The notes beneath the pieces are model-generated. The model was not told the DNA's origin. It saw nothing but the letters and a program-made list of their open reading frames with translations, and made no database searches. Source: Flavobacterium hibisci (lineage in GTDB: Bacteria > Bacteroidota > Bacteroidia > Flavobacteriales > Flavobacteriaceae). Taken from it: a DNA stretch of 64,000 nt. The stretch covers positions 1 through 64,000 of the forward strand of contig NZ_JAIQDW010000005.1 in the NCBI RefSeq assembly GCF_020026925.1. The letters are read 5' to 3'. Positions 39,192 through 47,994 of the stretch are shown piece by piece (positions within the stretch are counted from its first letter, which is position 1; each line of letters begins with the position of its first letter). A program made the position numbers and the translations under genes.

Positions 39192-39330
39192 GTCATTGCG
39201 AGGAACGAAACAATTTGTCCTCATTATTAATTTATTTTTTCTTTTGCGAATCTCTGCGAAATCTTTGCGCGCCTTTGCGAAACAGTTATTCCGCAGAGAT
39301 TCGCAAAGATTTCACAGAGACACACAAAAA
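39192..39330. repeat. intergenic inverted-repeat element
   Basis: The arms GCGAATCTCTGCG at 39246-39258 and CGCAGAGATTCGC at 39292-39304 pair perfectly, with nearby GCGAAATCTTTGCG and CGCAAAGATTTC. The flank carries GTCATTGCGAGGAACGAA, another sequence typical of dispersed flavobacterial repeats. Confidence 0.75.
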
Positions 39331-39334
39331 TATA

Positions 39335-40165
39335 TTACATAATTTTTACTGATGTCATACTCAACGAACCGGCTAATAACTTGTCATTAAACAAATCCAA
39401 TTCATCCGTTTTATCTTTTAATCCTAATGTATAGAGCAAAGGTAAATAATGATCCGGAGTTGGAATTGCCAACTGCACCGCTTTACTCATTTTTTCGAAA
39501 TCAATTAAAGGTTGAAAATTTCCATCCAACAGATACTTATTGACCGTTTCACGCGCTTCAATAGCCCAGTCGAAACCATAATTGTCTTTATCAAAATTTC
39601 TGAAATCTACCAATCTTAAATTATGAACAATATTTCCGCTTCCGATAATCAAAACACCTTTATACCGAAGTGATTGCAGTTTCTTTGCCAGTTCAAAATG
39701 ATATTGACCCGATTTGGTATAATCAATGCTCAGCTGAATTACCGGAACGTCTGCATTTGGGTATAAATGTTTGATTACGCTCCATGCGCCGTGATCCAAT
39801 CCCCAGTGTTCGTCTAAATCGACCAAAACCGGATCTAATATTTTTTGGGTTTCCAGAGCCAGTTCGGGACTTCCTTTTGCAGGATACTGCACATCAAAAA
39901 GCGCCTGCGGGAAACCTCCAAAATCATGAATTGTTCTTGGCATTTGCATCGAAGTCACTTTTGTGCCTTTTGTAAACCAATGTGCCGAAATACATAAAAT
40001 TGCATTCGGCTGTGGCAATGTTTTAGCCAGATTTCGAAAACCAGCTACAAACTGATTTTCTTCAATGGCATTCATGGGACTTCCGTGTCCTAAAAACAGA
40101 ACCGGCATTTTATCGGTATTCGAAAATGCAGATGAAATCGAATGTAAGTCGTTTAGTGTTGTCAT
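39335..40165 (-). CDS. ygiD: 4,5-DOPA-extradiol-type dioxygenase
   Basis: This 276-residue protein is of the DODA/LigB superfamily. The first metal-binding His is in LFLGHGSPM near 24-32, followed by CISAHWFTKG near 59-68 and WGLDHGAWSVIKHLYP near 121-136, which hold the other conserved His residues. It opens aromatic diol rings in the DODA family; the natural substrate in bacteria is often unknown. Its ATG overlaps the stop codon of the upstream lipoprotein gene by four bases, which supports translational coupling. Confidence 0.9.
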   Translation of the reverse strand: MTTLNDLHSISSAFSNTDKMPVLFLGHGSPMNAIEENQFVAGFRNLAKTLPQPNAILCISAHWFTKGTKVTSMQMPRTIHDFGGFPQALFDVQYPAKGSPELALETQKILDPVLVDLDEHWGLDHGAWSVIKHLYPNADVPVIQLSIDYTKSGQYHFELAKKLQSLRYKGVLIIGSGNIVHNLRLVDFRNFDKDNYGFDWAIEARETVNKYLLDGNFQPLIDFEKMSKAVQLAIPTPDHYLPLLYTLGLKDKTDELDLFNDKLLAGSLSMTSVKIM

Positions 40166-40701
40166 TGTTTTAGATCACTTAACAATTGATTATAACTCTT
40201 CAAATTAATAGAATCTTTATCATAAACTTTTATTACCAAAGTTGAATCGGCACTTATTATCGAAAATGAATCTCCTGAATGCCCTGGAAATCTTTCTTTA
40301 ACTTTAGCTTCAATCATCCTTTTCATATATGAAATTAAGGATTTCTTATTCGAATCACTAAGTTTTATTGTTTTCTCAATTACTACAGTCTCAATATTTC
40401 TTCCGTTAGAATCACGTTTATCACAATCAACATTTGTTTTTCTATAATTCAAAAAATGGTCTTTATAGTTTCCTTCTTTTGAAAAAATTTTTAAATTCTC
40501 ATAATTTCCGCCCCATTCTCCACATTCACTAAAAGATGCATTAATTTTCAAATTACTATCCACGCCTGAAGCTCCTAAAGTAATCGGATTAAAAAAGACA
40601 ACCGTTTTATCTTTATTTGGAACTACTTTATTATGCTCATCTTCTTTGAAACAACTTAGGCTTAGGAGTAATAATAAAATAAACAATATTCCATTTTTCA
40701 T
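40162..40701 (-). CDS. predicted lipoprotein of unknown function
   Basis: This protein has about 179 residues. I chose the ATG at 40701, because it gives a clean signal peptide (MKNGILFILLLLLSLSC) with a lipobox Cys at 17; the longer frame overlaps the helicase gene. The mature part is polar, with two further Cys (SECGEWGG and NVDCDKRDS). It has no recognised domain. It is coupled to the dioxygenase gene by a four-base overlap. The spacer upstream contains repeated ATTCGTG words. Confidence 0.6.
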   Translation of the reverse strand: MKNGILFILLLLLSLSCFKEDEHNKVVPNKDKTVVFFNPITLGASGVDSNLKINASFSECGEWGGNYENLKIFSKEGNYKDHFLNYRKTNVDCDKRDSNGRNIETVVIEKTIKLSDSNKKSLISYMKRMIEAKVKERFPGHSGDSFSIISADSTLVIKVYDKDSINLKSYNQLLSDLKQ

Positions 40702-40741
40702 AAAAATTCGTGCTAATTCGTGTAATTCGTGGCTAAAAAAA

Positions 40742-42151
40742 CTATTCTTCAAAACTCTCGTCTTTAAATCCTATCAAATATAGCCTATTTTTAGCACGTG
40801 TCATAGCCGTATAAAGCCACCTGATGTAGTCACGATCGATTCCGTTTGGTAAATAAGGCTGTTCAATAAAAACAGTATTCCACTGCCCTCCCTGCGATTT
40901 GTGACAGGTTATCGCGTAAGAGAATTTTACCTGCAGACCATTAAAATATTCATTTTCCTTAACTTTTTGAAATCTTTTGTATTTGGTTGGTTCATCTTCG
41001 TAGTCTTTCATCACCTCTTCGTACAAACGATTGGATTCTTCATACGTTAAAGAGGGTGATTCACTTTTAATGGTATCCAGAATCAAAACCGTTTCAAAAG
41101 GTTTCTGATCCGGATAATCGACCATTCTGATTTTGACTTTCGCAAAGGTAAATCCGTATAATTCTTTAATCCCGAAGAGTTCTAAAACCTCAATAATATC
41201 TCCGTTGGCAATAAATCCGGCTTCATCGGTTTCTTTTAGCCAGAAGTAATTGTTCTTTACCACCATCAGAAAATCCCCAACCGAAAGCTCGCTTTCTTTA
41301 AACAATATTCGGGTTCGGATTTGCTCATTATACTGGTTTGCTCTTTTGTTTGAACGCACAATAAAAGCAGTATCTTCAATACTGTAATTACTGTACGCAG
41401 TATTAATTGCATCCTGAATATCGTAACCATCGGTCAGACGAACAATATCTTTAAACTTCTTTACATTAAACCTAAATTCGGTTATAAACGATTCTTTCAA
41501 TAGTTCACGCAGTTCGGTAGCGTTAAACAAAATCCCAGAACTTTCTTCCTGACGCATTACTTCATCGAGTTCGATATGTTCAATTTCTTTATCGTAATGA
41601 ATGCCTAAAGTCTGAATATCAAGTGCCGGGCTAATATCTAAATTCACCGGAGGCAGCTGAGCCGTGTCACCCAAAAGAATCATTTTACAATTCGTACCTG
41701 AATACACATAATGAATCAAATCGTCTAAAAGAGAACCACTATCCAGTGTACTGTCTGAAATCATCGAAGCTTCATCGACTATGAAAATGGTGTTTTTATG
41801 CTTATTGACCTGTCTGGTAAAAGCGATTCCCCCGCCCGATGATTTTTTAGGAAAATATATTTTTTTATGAATCGTAAATGCCGGATTATTGGAATAATTA
41901 GCAATCACTTTTGCCGCACGACCGGTTGGCGCCAGCAGAACATATTTTTTATTGATATCCCCAAGATTATTTACAATGGTCGAAATCACGGTTGTTTTAC
42001 CCGTTCCTGCATACCCTTTTAATACAAAAATGGTATCGTTTTGGGGCTCGGTTAAAAAAACAGCAATTTTCTGAAAAAAAATATCCTGTTTGTAAGTTGG
42101 TGCAAAAGGAAATCTTTTTTGCAGGACGCCATAAAATAATGCTGAATTCAT
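40742..42151 (-). CDS. RecD-like superfamily 1 DNA helicase
   Basis: This protein has about 469 residues from the ATG at 42151; the open frame reaches 42217, but the added residues lack family similarity. Walker A is GYAGTGKTT near 43-51, motif Ia LAPTGRAAKV, motif II DEASMIS, and motif III GDTAQLPP. The C-terminal UvrD_C_2 region has CHKSQGGQWNTVFIEQP and YTAMTRAKNRLYL. All helicase motifs are present. It resembles short RecD2-type or Dda-like helicases that act alone rather than in RecBCD. Confidence 0.92.
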   Translation of the reverse strand: MNSALFYGVLQKRFPFAPTYKQDIFFQKIAVFLTEPQNDTIFVLKGYAGTGKTTVISTIVNNLGDINKKYVLLAPTGRAAKVIANYSNNPAFTIHKKIYFPKKSSGGGIAFTRQVNKHKNTIFIVDEASMISDSTLDSGSLLDDLIHYVYSGTNCKMILLGDTAQLPPVNLDISPALDIQTLGIHYDKEIEHIELDEVMRQEESSGILFNATELRELLKESFITEFRFNVKKFKDIVRLTDGYDIQDAINTAYSNYSIEDTAFIVRSNKRANQYNEQIRTRILFKESELSVGDFLMVVKNNYFWLKETDEAGFIANGDIIEVLELFGIKELYGFTFAKVKIRMVDYPDQKPFETVLILDTIKSESPSLTYEESNRLYEEVMKDYEDEPTKYKRFQKVKENEYFNGLQVKFSYAITCHKSQGGQWNTVFIEQPYLPNGIDRDYIRWLYTAMTRAKNRLYLIGFKDESFEE

Positions 42152-42356
42152 AGGGTAAAATTGAGGAACAAAGTTATCAATTGAAATGACAAAATTCAAT
42201 TTCAATAACAATTTCAAGACAAAAAAATTAATGACAATTTCAATGTGTTTATTAAATGAATTTTGTAAAAACTATTTGCGAATTTAATTTTAAATACCGT
42301 CACGATTGAATTTTATCGGCATTTAATATTCCTAATTTGGTTTTTTTTACATTATC

Positions 42357-42442
42357 ATTGATTTTTGAAATTGATATTGTAATTGATATTGTAATTGATA
42401 TTGTAATTGATATTGTCATTGATTTTTGAAATTGATATTGAA
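42357..42442. repeat. 12-base tandem repeat in a promoter region
   Basis: The units are ATTGATTTTTGAA, three perfect ATTGATATTGTA, ATTGATATTGTC, ATTGATTTTTGAA and ATTGATATTGAA. The last unit supplies the TTG of the promoter that follows. Confidence 0.9.
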
Positions 42443-42461
42443 ATTATTATTTGTAAGTTTG
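42432..42461 (+). promoter_or_regulatory. promoter of the DUF3822-rsmD pair
   Basis: TTG at 42432-42434 and TAAGTTTG at 42454-42461 are separated by 19 bases, the consensus arrangement for this phylum. The TTG is inside the last unit of the tandem repeat. Confidence 0.65.
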
Positions 42462-42514
42462 TGATCGAATTAAATTCTTTCCTTAAACTACTGTAAAGGA
42501 TTATAAATCAAATT

Positions 42515-43336
42515 ATGGCATTTCAGAACACCAATATTACATCCAAACTTTATAAAAAACTTTCTATTCAGGTTTCACTGACCGGATTTTCTTTCTGCTG
42601 TTTCGATACCCTGAACGACAGGATTACTTCATTCAGCGAAATTAAATTTGACGCTTCAAAAAAAACAACCAAAATAGAAGATCATTTCGCTGAAGCTTTC
42701 AAAAAACATCCGGAATTAAAAGATACGTATGATGACATTATGGTTATTCATAATAACAATCTTTCAACTTTTGTTCCCTCGGCACTTTTTGATGAAAATT
42801 ATCTGGGCAGCTATTTGCAATACACCACAAAAGTTTTTGAAACTGATTTTTTCACCTACGACGAAATTTCCAATTATCAAATGAATGCTGTTTATATTCC
42901 GTATATAAACATCAATAACTTCCTGATTGACAATGTAGGATCTTTTGATTACAAACATGTGAACAGCATTTTAGTCGAAAAATTACTTGAGGCTTCAAAA
43001 AATAATGACGACAAAAAAATGATTGTCAACTTTAATCCGGAACATTTTGAAATTATTGTAGTTGAAAATCAAAAATTGCTGTTATTCAATTCTTTTGAAT
43101 ATCAAACCCCGGAAGATTTCATCTATTATTTACTTTTTACAGCCGAACAACTGAGTTTAAATCCGGAAATTTTCCCACTCGAATTATTAGGCACTATCAA
43201 TAAAAATGATCCTTATTATGCGATTGCATATAAATACATCCGCAATGTATCTTTTTTGGATGTAAGCACTTTACAGCAAAAAAACAACTTCTCAACTGCC
43301 GAAAATCAAAAACATTATATCTTATTTCAATCATGA
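42515..43336 (+). CDS. DUF3822 family protein
   Basis: This is a 273-residue protein of the DUF3822 type, a Bacteroidota family with an actin/ASKHA-like look: paired beta-rich lobes, an early strand-turn LSIQVSLTGFSFCCFD near 16-31 and VNFNPEHFEIIVV near 171-183. It lacks signal and membrane segments. It overlaps rsmD by four bases (ATGA), so the two are translationally coupled. Function is unknown. Confidence 0.8.
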   Translation: MAFQNTNITSKLYKKLSIQVSLTGFSFCCFDTLNDRITSFSEIKFDASKKTTKIEDHFAEAFKKHPELKDTYDDIMVIHNNNLSTFVPSALFDENYLGSYLQYTTKVFETDFFTYDEISNYQMNAVYIPYININNFLIDNVGSFDYKHVNSILVEKLLEASKNNDDKKMIVNFNPEHFEIIVVENQKLLLFNSFEYQTPEDFIYYLLFTAEQLSLNPEIFPLELLGTINKNDPYYAIAYKYIRNVSFLDVSTLQQKNNFSTAENQKHYILFQS

Positions 43337-43938
43337 GAATCATTTCTGGAAAATACAAAGGACGCCGCATTTTTCCGCCAAAAAACCTTCCGGTAAGACC
43401 TACGACTGACATGAGCAAAGAAGCATTATTTAATGTTTTGAACAATCATTTTAGTTTTGACGGATTGAAAGTTTTAGATTTATTTTCAGGAACCGGAAAC
43501 ATCAGTTATGAATTTGCTTCACGCGGAAGTGCCCCAATTACGGCTGTTGATGGCGATTTTGGGTGTGTAAAATTCATCAAACAAGTAGCATCAGAATATG
43601 ATTTTGATATTGCTGCCACCAAAAGTGATGTTTATAAATTTCTGGAGAATTGCAAAACTTCTTATAATATTATATTTGCTGATCCGCCTTACGGATTAGA
43701 TCAGGCTGCATTTGAAGAAATTGTTCTAACCGTTTTCGAAAGAGAATTGCTTCATGAAGACGGAATGATGATTATTGAACATTCTAAATACACTAAAATG
43801 GATCATTTGAGTAATTTTTCTTTTCAGAAAAGTTATGGAGGATCCTTCTTTAGTTTCTTCGAATTGAACTCAACTGATGAGGATGAAGAACTTCCTGAGG
43901 ATTCATCCGTAAAGTCAACAGAAGAGGACGAAGAATAA
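43333..43938 (+). CDS. rsmD: 16S rRNA (guanine966-N2)-methyltransferase
   Basis: This 201-residue SAM-dependent methyltransferase has the RsmD start RIISGKYKGRRI near 2-13, RPTTDMSKEALFN near 22-34, the SAM-binding LDLFSGTGNISYE near 47-59 and the catalytic ADPPYGLD near 115-122. It methylates G966 in the 30S subunit. The last 25 residues are an acidic tail (TDEDEELPEDSS) beyond the usual end. It is the second gene of a coupled pair. Confidence 0.92.
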   Translation: MRIISGKYKGRRIFPPKNLPVRPTTDMSKEALFNVLNNHFSFDGLKVLDLFSGTGNISYEFASRGSAPITAVDGDFGCVKFIKQVASEYDFDIAATKSDVYKFLENCKTSYNIIFADPPYGLDQAAFEEIVLTVFERELLHEDGMMIIEHSKYTKMDHLSNFSFQKSYGGSFFSFFELNSTDEDEELPEDSSVKSTEEDEE

Positions 43939-43963
43939 TTCTCTTTTTAATTATAAAACTCCA

Positions 43964-43996
43964 TTAAAAAGTAATTAAGGGAGTTTTTATTTTTTA
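43964..43996 (+). terminator. terminator after rsmD
   Basis: The AAACTCC/GGAGTTT stem is followed by TTATTTTTT. Confidence 0.75.
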
Positions 43997-44160
43997 TCCT
44001 TAAATAAGCCAAAATAATATCAAATAATACAAAATTTAAAACAATCTCATTTTCATACATTTTTATTTTCTTCAAATCATATAATCTTTGTAAATAATTG
44101 TATAACAGTTTAGAAGATTTTATAGGATAAATTTGAATTGAACATTAAAATCAAGAAATC

Positions 44161-44355
44161 ATGAACCTAAAAAGATTTTTCGGAGGATTATTGACAATTC
44201 TCGGAATAGTTGGACTTATTTATACTGCAGTAATTTTTGCAGACACTTCTGGAGGAACACGTGATATTAAATCGCTTATTATTTACGGAATACTTGGAAT
44301 CGTTTTTTTTACATCGGGAATCAGTTTAGTACGCACAACCAAAGACGAATCCTAG
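44161..44355 (+). CDS. small two-helix membrane protein
   Basis: This 64-residue protein has two hydrophobic helices (about 7-26 and 39-57) and a short polar hairpin with GGTRDIK between them, ending in RTTKDES. It has its own ATG and a terminator downstream. It has no recognised domain. Similar small membrane proteins are frequent in the genus. Function is unknown. Confidence 0.65.
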   Translation: MNLKRFFGGLLTILGIVGLIYTAVIFADTSGGTRDIKSLIIYGILGIVFFTSGISLVRTTKDES

Positions 44356-44392
44356 ATTTTAAATACCACACTTTAGATACCACGGCTAAAGT

Positions 44393-44445
44393 CACAAAGC
44401 GCTTAAGCAGATGTTAAAAATATCAAAGCTTAGCGCTTTGTGTAT
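44393..44445. terminator. bidirectional terminator
   Basis: The arms CACAAAGCGCTTAAGC and GCTTAGCGCTTTGTG form a long stem with one bulge, between the small membrane protein gene and the convergent symporter. Confidence 0.7.
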
Positions 44446-44457
44446 TTATAATAAGAT

Positions 44458-45708
44458 TTATTCTTCACTAACAGGATTGAGATTCAGCTCTGTAAAATCC
44501 CTTTCTGTTTTCGAAATTATTATGGTTGCGACTGTATTTCCAATCAAATTGGTTATCGCTCTGGCTTCGCTCATAAATTTATCAACACCTAATAAAAAGG
44601 CCAGTCCCTCAACCGGAATTTTATGCAGTGCTGTTAAAGTCGAAGCTAACACAATGAATCCGCTTCCGGTTACGCCAGCCGCACCTTTTGAAGTAATCAT
44701 CAAAATTCCGATAACGGTCAAAATTTCAAAAAAACTCAAATGAACATCATATAACTGAGCGATAAAAATCACAGACATTGACAAGTAAATCGAAGTTCCG
44801 TCGAGATTAAATGAATAGCCTGTTGGAATCACTAATCCTACAACCGATTTGCTGCAGCCCATTTGCTCCAGTTTCACCATTATACCTGGCAAAGCGGCCT
44901 CAGAAGAAGACGTTCCAAGAACCAGTAAAAGTTCTTGTTTAATGTATTTCAAAATCGACAGCATATTGATTTTGTAATATTTCAAAAGACTGCCTAGAAT
45001 CAAAAACACAAATAAAGCCATTGTCAGATACACGCACAACATCAGTTTTCCAAGCGGAATCAAAGTCTCCAGTCCAAATTTTCCAATTGTGTAAGCCATT
45101 CCTCCAAAAGCCCCAAGCGGAGCGAAATACATCACATATTTTAATCCGGTAAAAACAACTTTTGAAAAGCATTCTAAAACTAAAATAGTCTGCTCTCTCT
45201 TTTGATAAAAATTCAAAGTGATACCACAGACAATTGCAGCCAGAAGAACCTGCAGCGTAAAATTCGAAAAGAAAAACTGAAGCCACGAAAAGTTTTCTGC
45301 CGCATGATTGGTGTACTTGCTCGCATCTTGTAAAGCCAATCCCGATTTATCAATTTTTCCGGGCTGAAATAAATAAGCTACTGCCACACCAATTGCTAAA
45401 GCAATAGTGGAAACCACTTCAAAATAAGCCAAAGACTTTACCTCTATTCGTCCCACTTTCTTCAGGTTTCCCATTCCGGAAATCCCCAAAACAATCGTCA
45501 GGAAAATAATCGGACCAATAAATAACTTGATAATATCGACAAATGTATCACCAACAATTTTCATTTTCACACCATTTTCAGGAGAAAAATGTCCGAGCAC
45601 AACACCTGCAATAATCGAAATTAAAACCCAGAAAGTAAGATTGGTTACTACTGAACGAAAAAGTGTTTTCTTAATTTTCGAAGAAAAATTGGGAGAATTT
45701 ACATTCAT
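44458..45708 (-). CDS. dicarboxylate/amino acid:cation symporter
   Basis: This is a 416-residue transporter of the DAACS (GltP/DctA) family. It has eight or so hydrophobic helices, the Ser-rich re-entrant loop LGTSSSEAALPG near 280-291, the sodium/proton site SFNLDGTSIYLS near 317-328 and the second re-entrant loop TSKGAAGVTGSGF near 354-366. It takes up C4-dicarboxylates, glutamate or aspartate with protons or sodium. The substrate within the family is uncertain. It is monocistronic and upstream of rnpB on the same strand sense. Confidence 0.92.
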   Translation of the reverse strand: MNVNSPNFSSKIKKTLFRSVVTNLTFWVLISIIAGVVLGHFSPENGVKMKIVGDTFVDIIKLFIGPIIFLTIVLGISGMGNLKKVGRIEVKSLAYFEVVSTIALAIGVAVAYLFQPGKIDKSGLALQDASKYTNHAAENFSWLQFFFSNFTLQVLLAAIVCGITLNFYQKREQTILVLECFSKVVFTGLKYVMYFAPLGAFGGMAYTIGKFGLETLIPLGKLMLCVYLTMALFVFLILGSLLKYYKINMLSILKYIKQELLLVLGTSSSEAALPGIMVKLEQMGCSKSVVGLVIPTGYSFNLDGTSIYLSMSVIFIAQLYDVHLSFFEILTVIGILMITSKGAAGVTGSGFIVLASTLTALHKIPVEGLAFLLGVDKFMSEARAITNLIGNTVATIIISKTERDFTELNLNPVSEE

Positions 45709-45744
45709 GAAAATGAGTTAGCGCTTTCACAAATATATAAAAAA

Positions 45745-46066
45745 TGCAGACCTGTAAGCCGGATTCTGTTCTTGTCCCGCCGAAACGAAACAATACCTTA
45801 TCATTTATCTAGATTCCGAATTGCTCCGGAACTCAAGCTACCTACCCTTCAGCAACGAACGAGAAGCCCTTAAATGCTGATATACTTGGTATTTCACCGC
45901 ATAGAGTTTACCTGGTTTCACTACAGCATTACCTGTACATACTTTCTGTTGCACTTGTCCTTGCCTTATTGCTAAGACCGACGGGTGTTACCCGCTATGC
46001 TTCTCTGTGGTGTCCGGACTTTCCTCCCTCCCGATGAATCGGAACGACGATAAGGCGGTCTGCGGT
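45745..46066 (-). ncRNA. rnpB: RNase P RNA (class A)
   Basis: On the minus strand the RNA begins with GCAGACC (P1) and ends with the pairing GGTCTGC. The conserved core GGAGGAAAGTCCGGAC and the 3' universal motif ACAGAATCCGGCTTA are present. The GTGAAACC and GGTAAAC segments in the middle also fit. The length of about 320 bases is in the normal class A range. It is the ribozyme that matures tRNA 5' ends. The exact ends are estimated from the P1 pairing. Confidence 0.95.
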
Positions 46067-46067
46067 G

Positions 46068-46075
46068 CAAAAGTA
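46068..46075 (-). promoter_or_regulatory. -7 promoter element of rnpB
   Basis: On the minus strand TACTTTTG lies four to six bases before the P1 helix, matching TAnnTTTG at the right distance for a start site near 46064. Confidence 0.6.
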
Positions 46076-46190
46076 ACACTTTATCACCGAAGAAGCTAAA
46101 ATATAAATTTCAGATTTCCTTACAATTTCTTAACCCATTAATTTCAAATTGGTTATCTTTAAGATTCTATAATTTTAAATACAGTTTATT

Positions 46191-46484
46191 ATGAAAAGAA
46201 TGTATCATTACGCAACTGTTTCAAAGGCTTTAGATCAATTGCATGAAAAAGGGTTTACGTGCGATTTCAATCGAAATGCAGACGTGATTAAAAAAAATCC
46301 TGAGAAATTTGAAATTGTTCATGTGTATCGATACGAAGGGGAATCAGACCCGGGCGATGAGGCAGTTGTATACGGAATTAAATCGACCACAGGCAAAAAA
46401 GGGGTTTATGTAGCTGGTTTTTCTGCTGATTCAGATCAGGAAACGGCTAAATTTTTATTTGATTTAAGCATTAGGGGAAGGTAA
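46191..46484 (+). CDS. small conserved protein of the 'phosphoribosylpyrophosphate synthetase'-named family
   Basis: This 97-residue protein has a start helix ([23 protein letters not shown]) and an alpha/beta core with [20 protein letters not shown]. Short proteins of this type in Bacteroidota are labelled phosphoribosylpyrophosphate synthetase in databases, but it is far too short for that enzyme and shows no PRPP loop. I regard the label as inherited and the function as unknown. It is convergent with the LysM gene over a strong terminator. Confidence 0.7.
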   Translation: MKRMYHYATVSKALDQLHEKGFTCDFNRNADVIKKNPEKFEIVHVYRYEGESDPGDEAVVYGIKSTTGKKGVYVAGFSADSDQETAKFLFDLSIRGR

Positions 46485-46517
46485 ATTTTAAATTCCAGTT
46501 GTTAAACTTAGTCAAAA

Positions 46518-46569
46518 TAAAAATCCAAATTCCAATGTTACATTGTACTATTGGAATTTGGATTTTTTA
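46518..46569. terminator. bidirectional terminator
   Basis: The AAATCCAAATTCCAAT/ATTGGAATTTGGATTT stem of 16 pairs, with A and T tracts on both sides, lies between convergent genes. Confidence 0.9.
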
Positions 46570-46589
46570 AAATTGAATTTTTCTCAATT

Positions 46590-46961
46590 TTATAGTGTTG
46601 GTATTTTCAGTTTCCATCCCGGCTGTATCAGGTCCGGATTTGAAATAATATCTTTATTGGCTTCAAAAATATCCTGCCATGAAACGCCGTATGATTTTGC
46701 AATCTTCGAAAGAGAATCGCCGTTTTCAACAGTATATTCCCTTGAAACTCCCTGCGTAACTTCGATGTTCATTACCACATCTGCCGATCTGTAATCGGGA
46801 TCTATTTTATTATAAGTATCCCAAAGTTTGTCTTTATCAGCTGCTGACTTAGCGTTTCCATCAATATACAAAACGCTATTTTGTTCTCTTACCTGTAAGT
46901 TCTCTACTCCTAAATCGGCAGCCAGATTAATTAATTCGCTGTATTTGTCCTGTAAGCCCAT
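46590..46961 (-). CDS. BON-LysM protein, Kbp-like
   Basis: This 123-residue protein has a BON-like domain in residues 8-65 (LYIDGNAKSAADKDKLWDTY) and a LysM domain in 73-121 (YTVENGDSLSKIAKSYGVSW, then PGWKLKIP). The order is that of E. coli Kbp/YgaU, a cytoplasmic potassium-binding protein. No signal peptide is seen. It lies 6 bases downstream of the BON lipoprotein gene, so the pair is probably one operon. A binding role is inferred from family. Confidence 0.87.
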   Translation of the reverse strand: MGLQDKYSELINLAADLGVENLQVREQNSVLYIDGNAKSAADKDKLWDTYNKIDPDYRSADVVMNIEVTQGVSREYTVENGDSLSKIAKSYGVSWQDIFEANKDIISNPDLIQPGWKLKIPTL

Positions 46962-46967
46962 AACAAT

Positions 46968-47447
46968 TTATTTAATGATTAATTTGTTATCGACTTTTTG
47001 AGGCTTCAATTCCTGTATGCCTTGAATCAAAGACTGCAATTGGCTTCGTTTAATTTCTCCGGAAAGCGTAACGACACCACCCACAACTGTCGCACTAACA
47101 CCTTCATAAGATTTAATGAGCTTACCAACCGATTTATCTAAATCAGCATCCGAATTAATAATAACAGCCGCAGCGGCAGGTTCTTCATTTGGAACCGGAA
47201 ACTGGCAATTGTTCACCACCGATTTTACTCCTTTAACAGCCTTCACAGAACGTTCAATATTTTTCTTAAAAGCATCATCGTCACACGTTCCTACAATGGT
47301 TGCAACACCTTCATGAACCGTAACCTGCACTTCCGGTGTATCTGCTAATTTTTCATTAATTTCTTTTTGAATATCTGCATCTTTAGGCGTACAAGCCAGT
47401 AAAGCAAGAGCAAGACTTATTCCCAATGCAATTGATTTGAATTTCAT
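46968..47447 (-). CDS. BON-domain lipoprotein
   Basis: This 159-residue protein has a signal peptide and lipobox (ALALLACTPKD, Cys19). Two BON domains follow, at about 26-88 (VQVTVHEGVATIVGTCDD) and 98-158 (VSATVVGGVVTLSGEIKR). BON proteins bind phospholipid or envelope surfaces and often answer osmotic stress. It is the first gene of a pair with the BON-LysM gene, and its upstream region contains one copy of a long direct repeat. Confidence 0.87.
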   Translation of the reverse strand: MKFKSIALGISLALALLACTPKDADIQKEINEKLADTPEVQVTVHEGVATIVGTCDDDAFKKNIERSVKAVKGVKSVVNNCQFPVPNEEPAAAAVIINSDADLDKSVGKLIKSYEGVSATVVGGVVTLSGEIKRSQLQSLIQGIQELKPQKVDNKLIIK

Positions 47448-47454
47448 AATACTA

Positions 47455-47545
47455 TTTTTTAATAATTATCTGTTTTAAAATTAAACAGACTAATACTCAA
47501 AATTTTATATGATTATCGTTAAAGATTTATATGGTTTTCAGTAGA
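47455..47545. repeat. direct repeat copy 1 (about 90 bases)
   Basis: It shares GTTTTAAAATTAAACA, then TTATATGAT, then GATTTATATG and TTTTCAGTA with a second copy at 47995-48083, in the same order and spacing. Copy 1 is upstream of the BON lipoprotein gene. Confidence 0.75.
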
Positions 47546-47665
47546 TCCGTCTTTTGAAACTCTGAAAATCAAAAGCATGCACCATTAATTCTGTAAAGCA
47601 TTTGAATAATAATATAACTCCTTTATTTCTAAGTAGATGTATTTTTACAAAAAAAACTAGAAATC

Positions 47666-47896
47666 ATGATACATCAATTAAAACCTTCAATATTAGTAGA
47701 AACACCACTAGGAACTGGCCAGGCCATTTTTCTTATCGATTACGGAATGCATCAGAATACGTGTTGGGTTGTAGCTTTGCAAGAAAATGGAGTTATCAAG
47801 CATTTTGACTGTAACGATGTAATTCTTTCTACAAATTACACATATGGCATGAATCTTAGAAAAAATAATTTTGAAGATAAAAAAGAAGTTACTTAA
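47666..47896 (+). CDS. small hypothetical protein between direct repeats
   Basis: This 76-residue protein has a compact beta-rich look (VETPLGTGQAIFLIDYG, CWVVALQENG) and a charged tail. It has no signal peptide and no recognised domain. It has an ATG but no clear promoter. It is flanked by the two copies of a 90-base imperfect direct repeat. Similar proteins probably exist in the genus, but I cannot name one. Confidence 0.6.
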   Translation: MIHQLKPSILVETPLGTGQAIFLIDYGMHQNTCWVVALQENGVIKHFDCNDVILSTNYTYGMNLRKNNFEDKKEVT

Positions 47897-47994
47897 TAAA
47901 TATACTTTACAATTGTTTATTATGTTTTGAAGCAATCAAACTTGCATTAAAGAGAACGATCTACACAGCAAGAGTATTTATTCGTCGTAATAAC

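Noticed and set aside
42357..42442. Candidate CRISPR-like array
   Set aside because: The 12-base units are contiguous with no spacers, and no cas gene is near.
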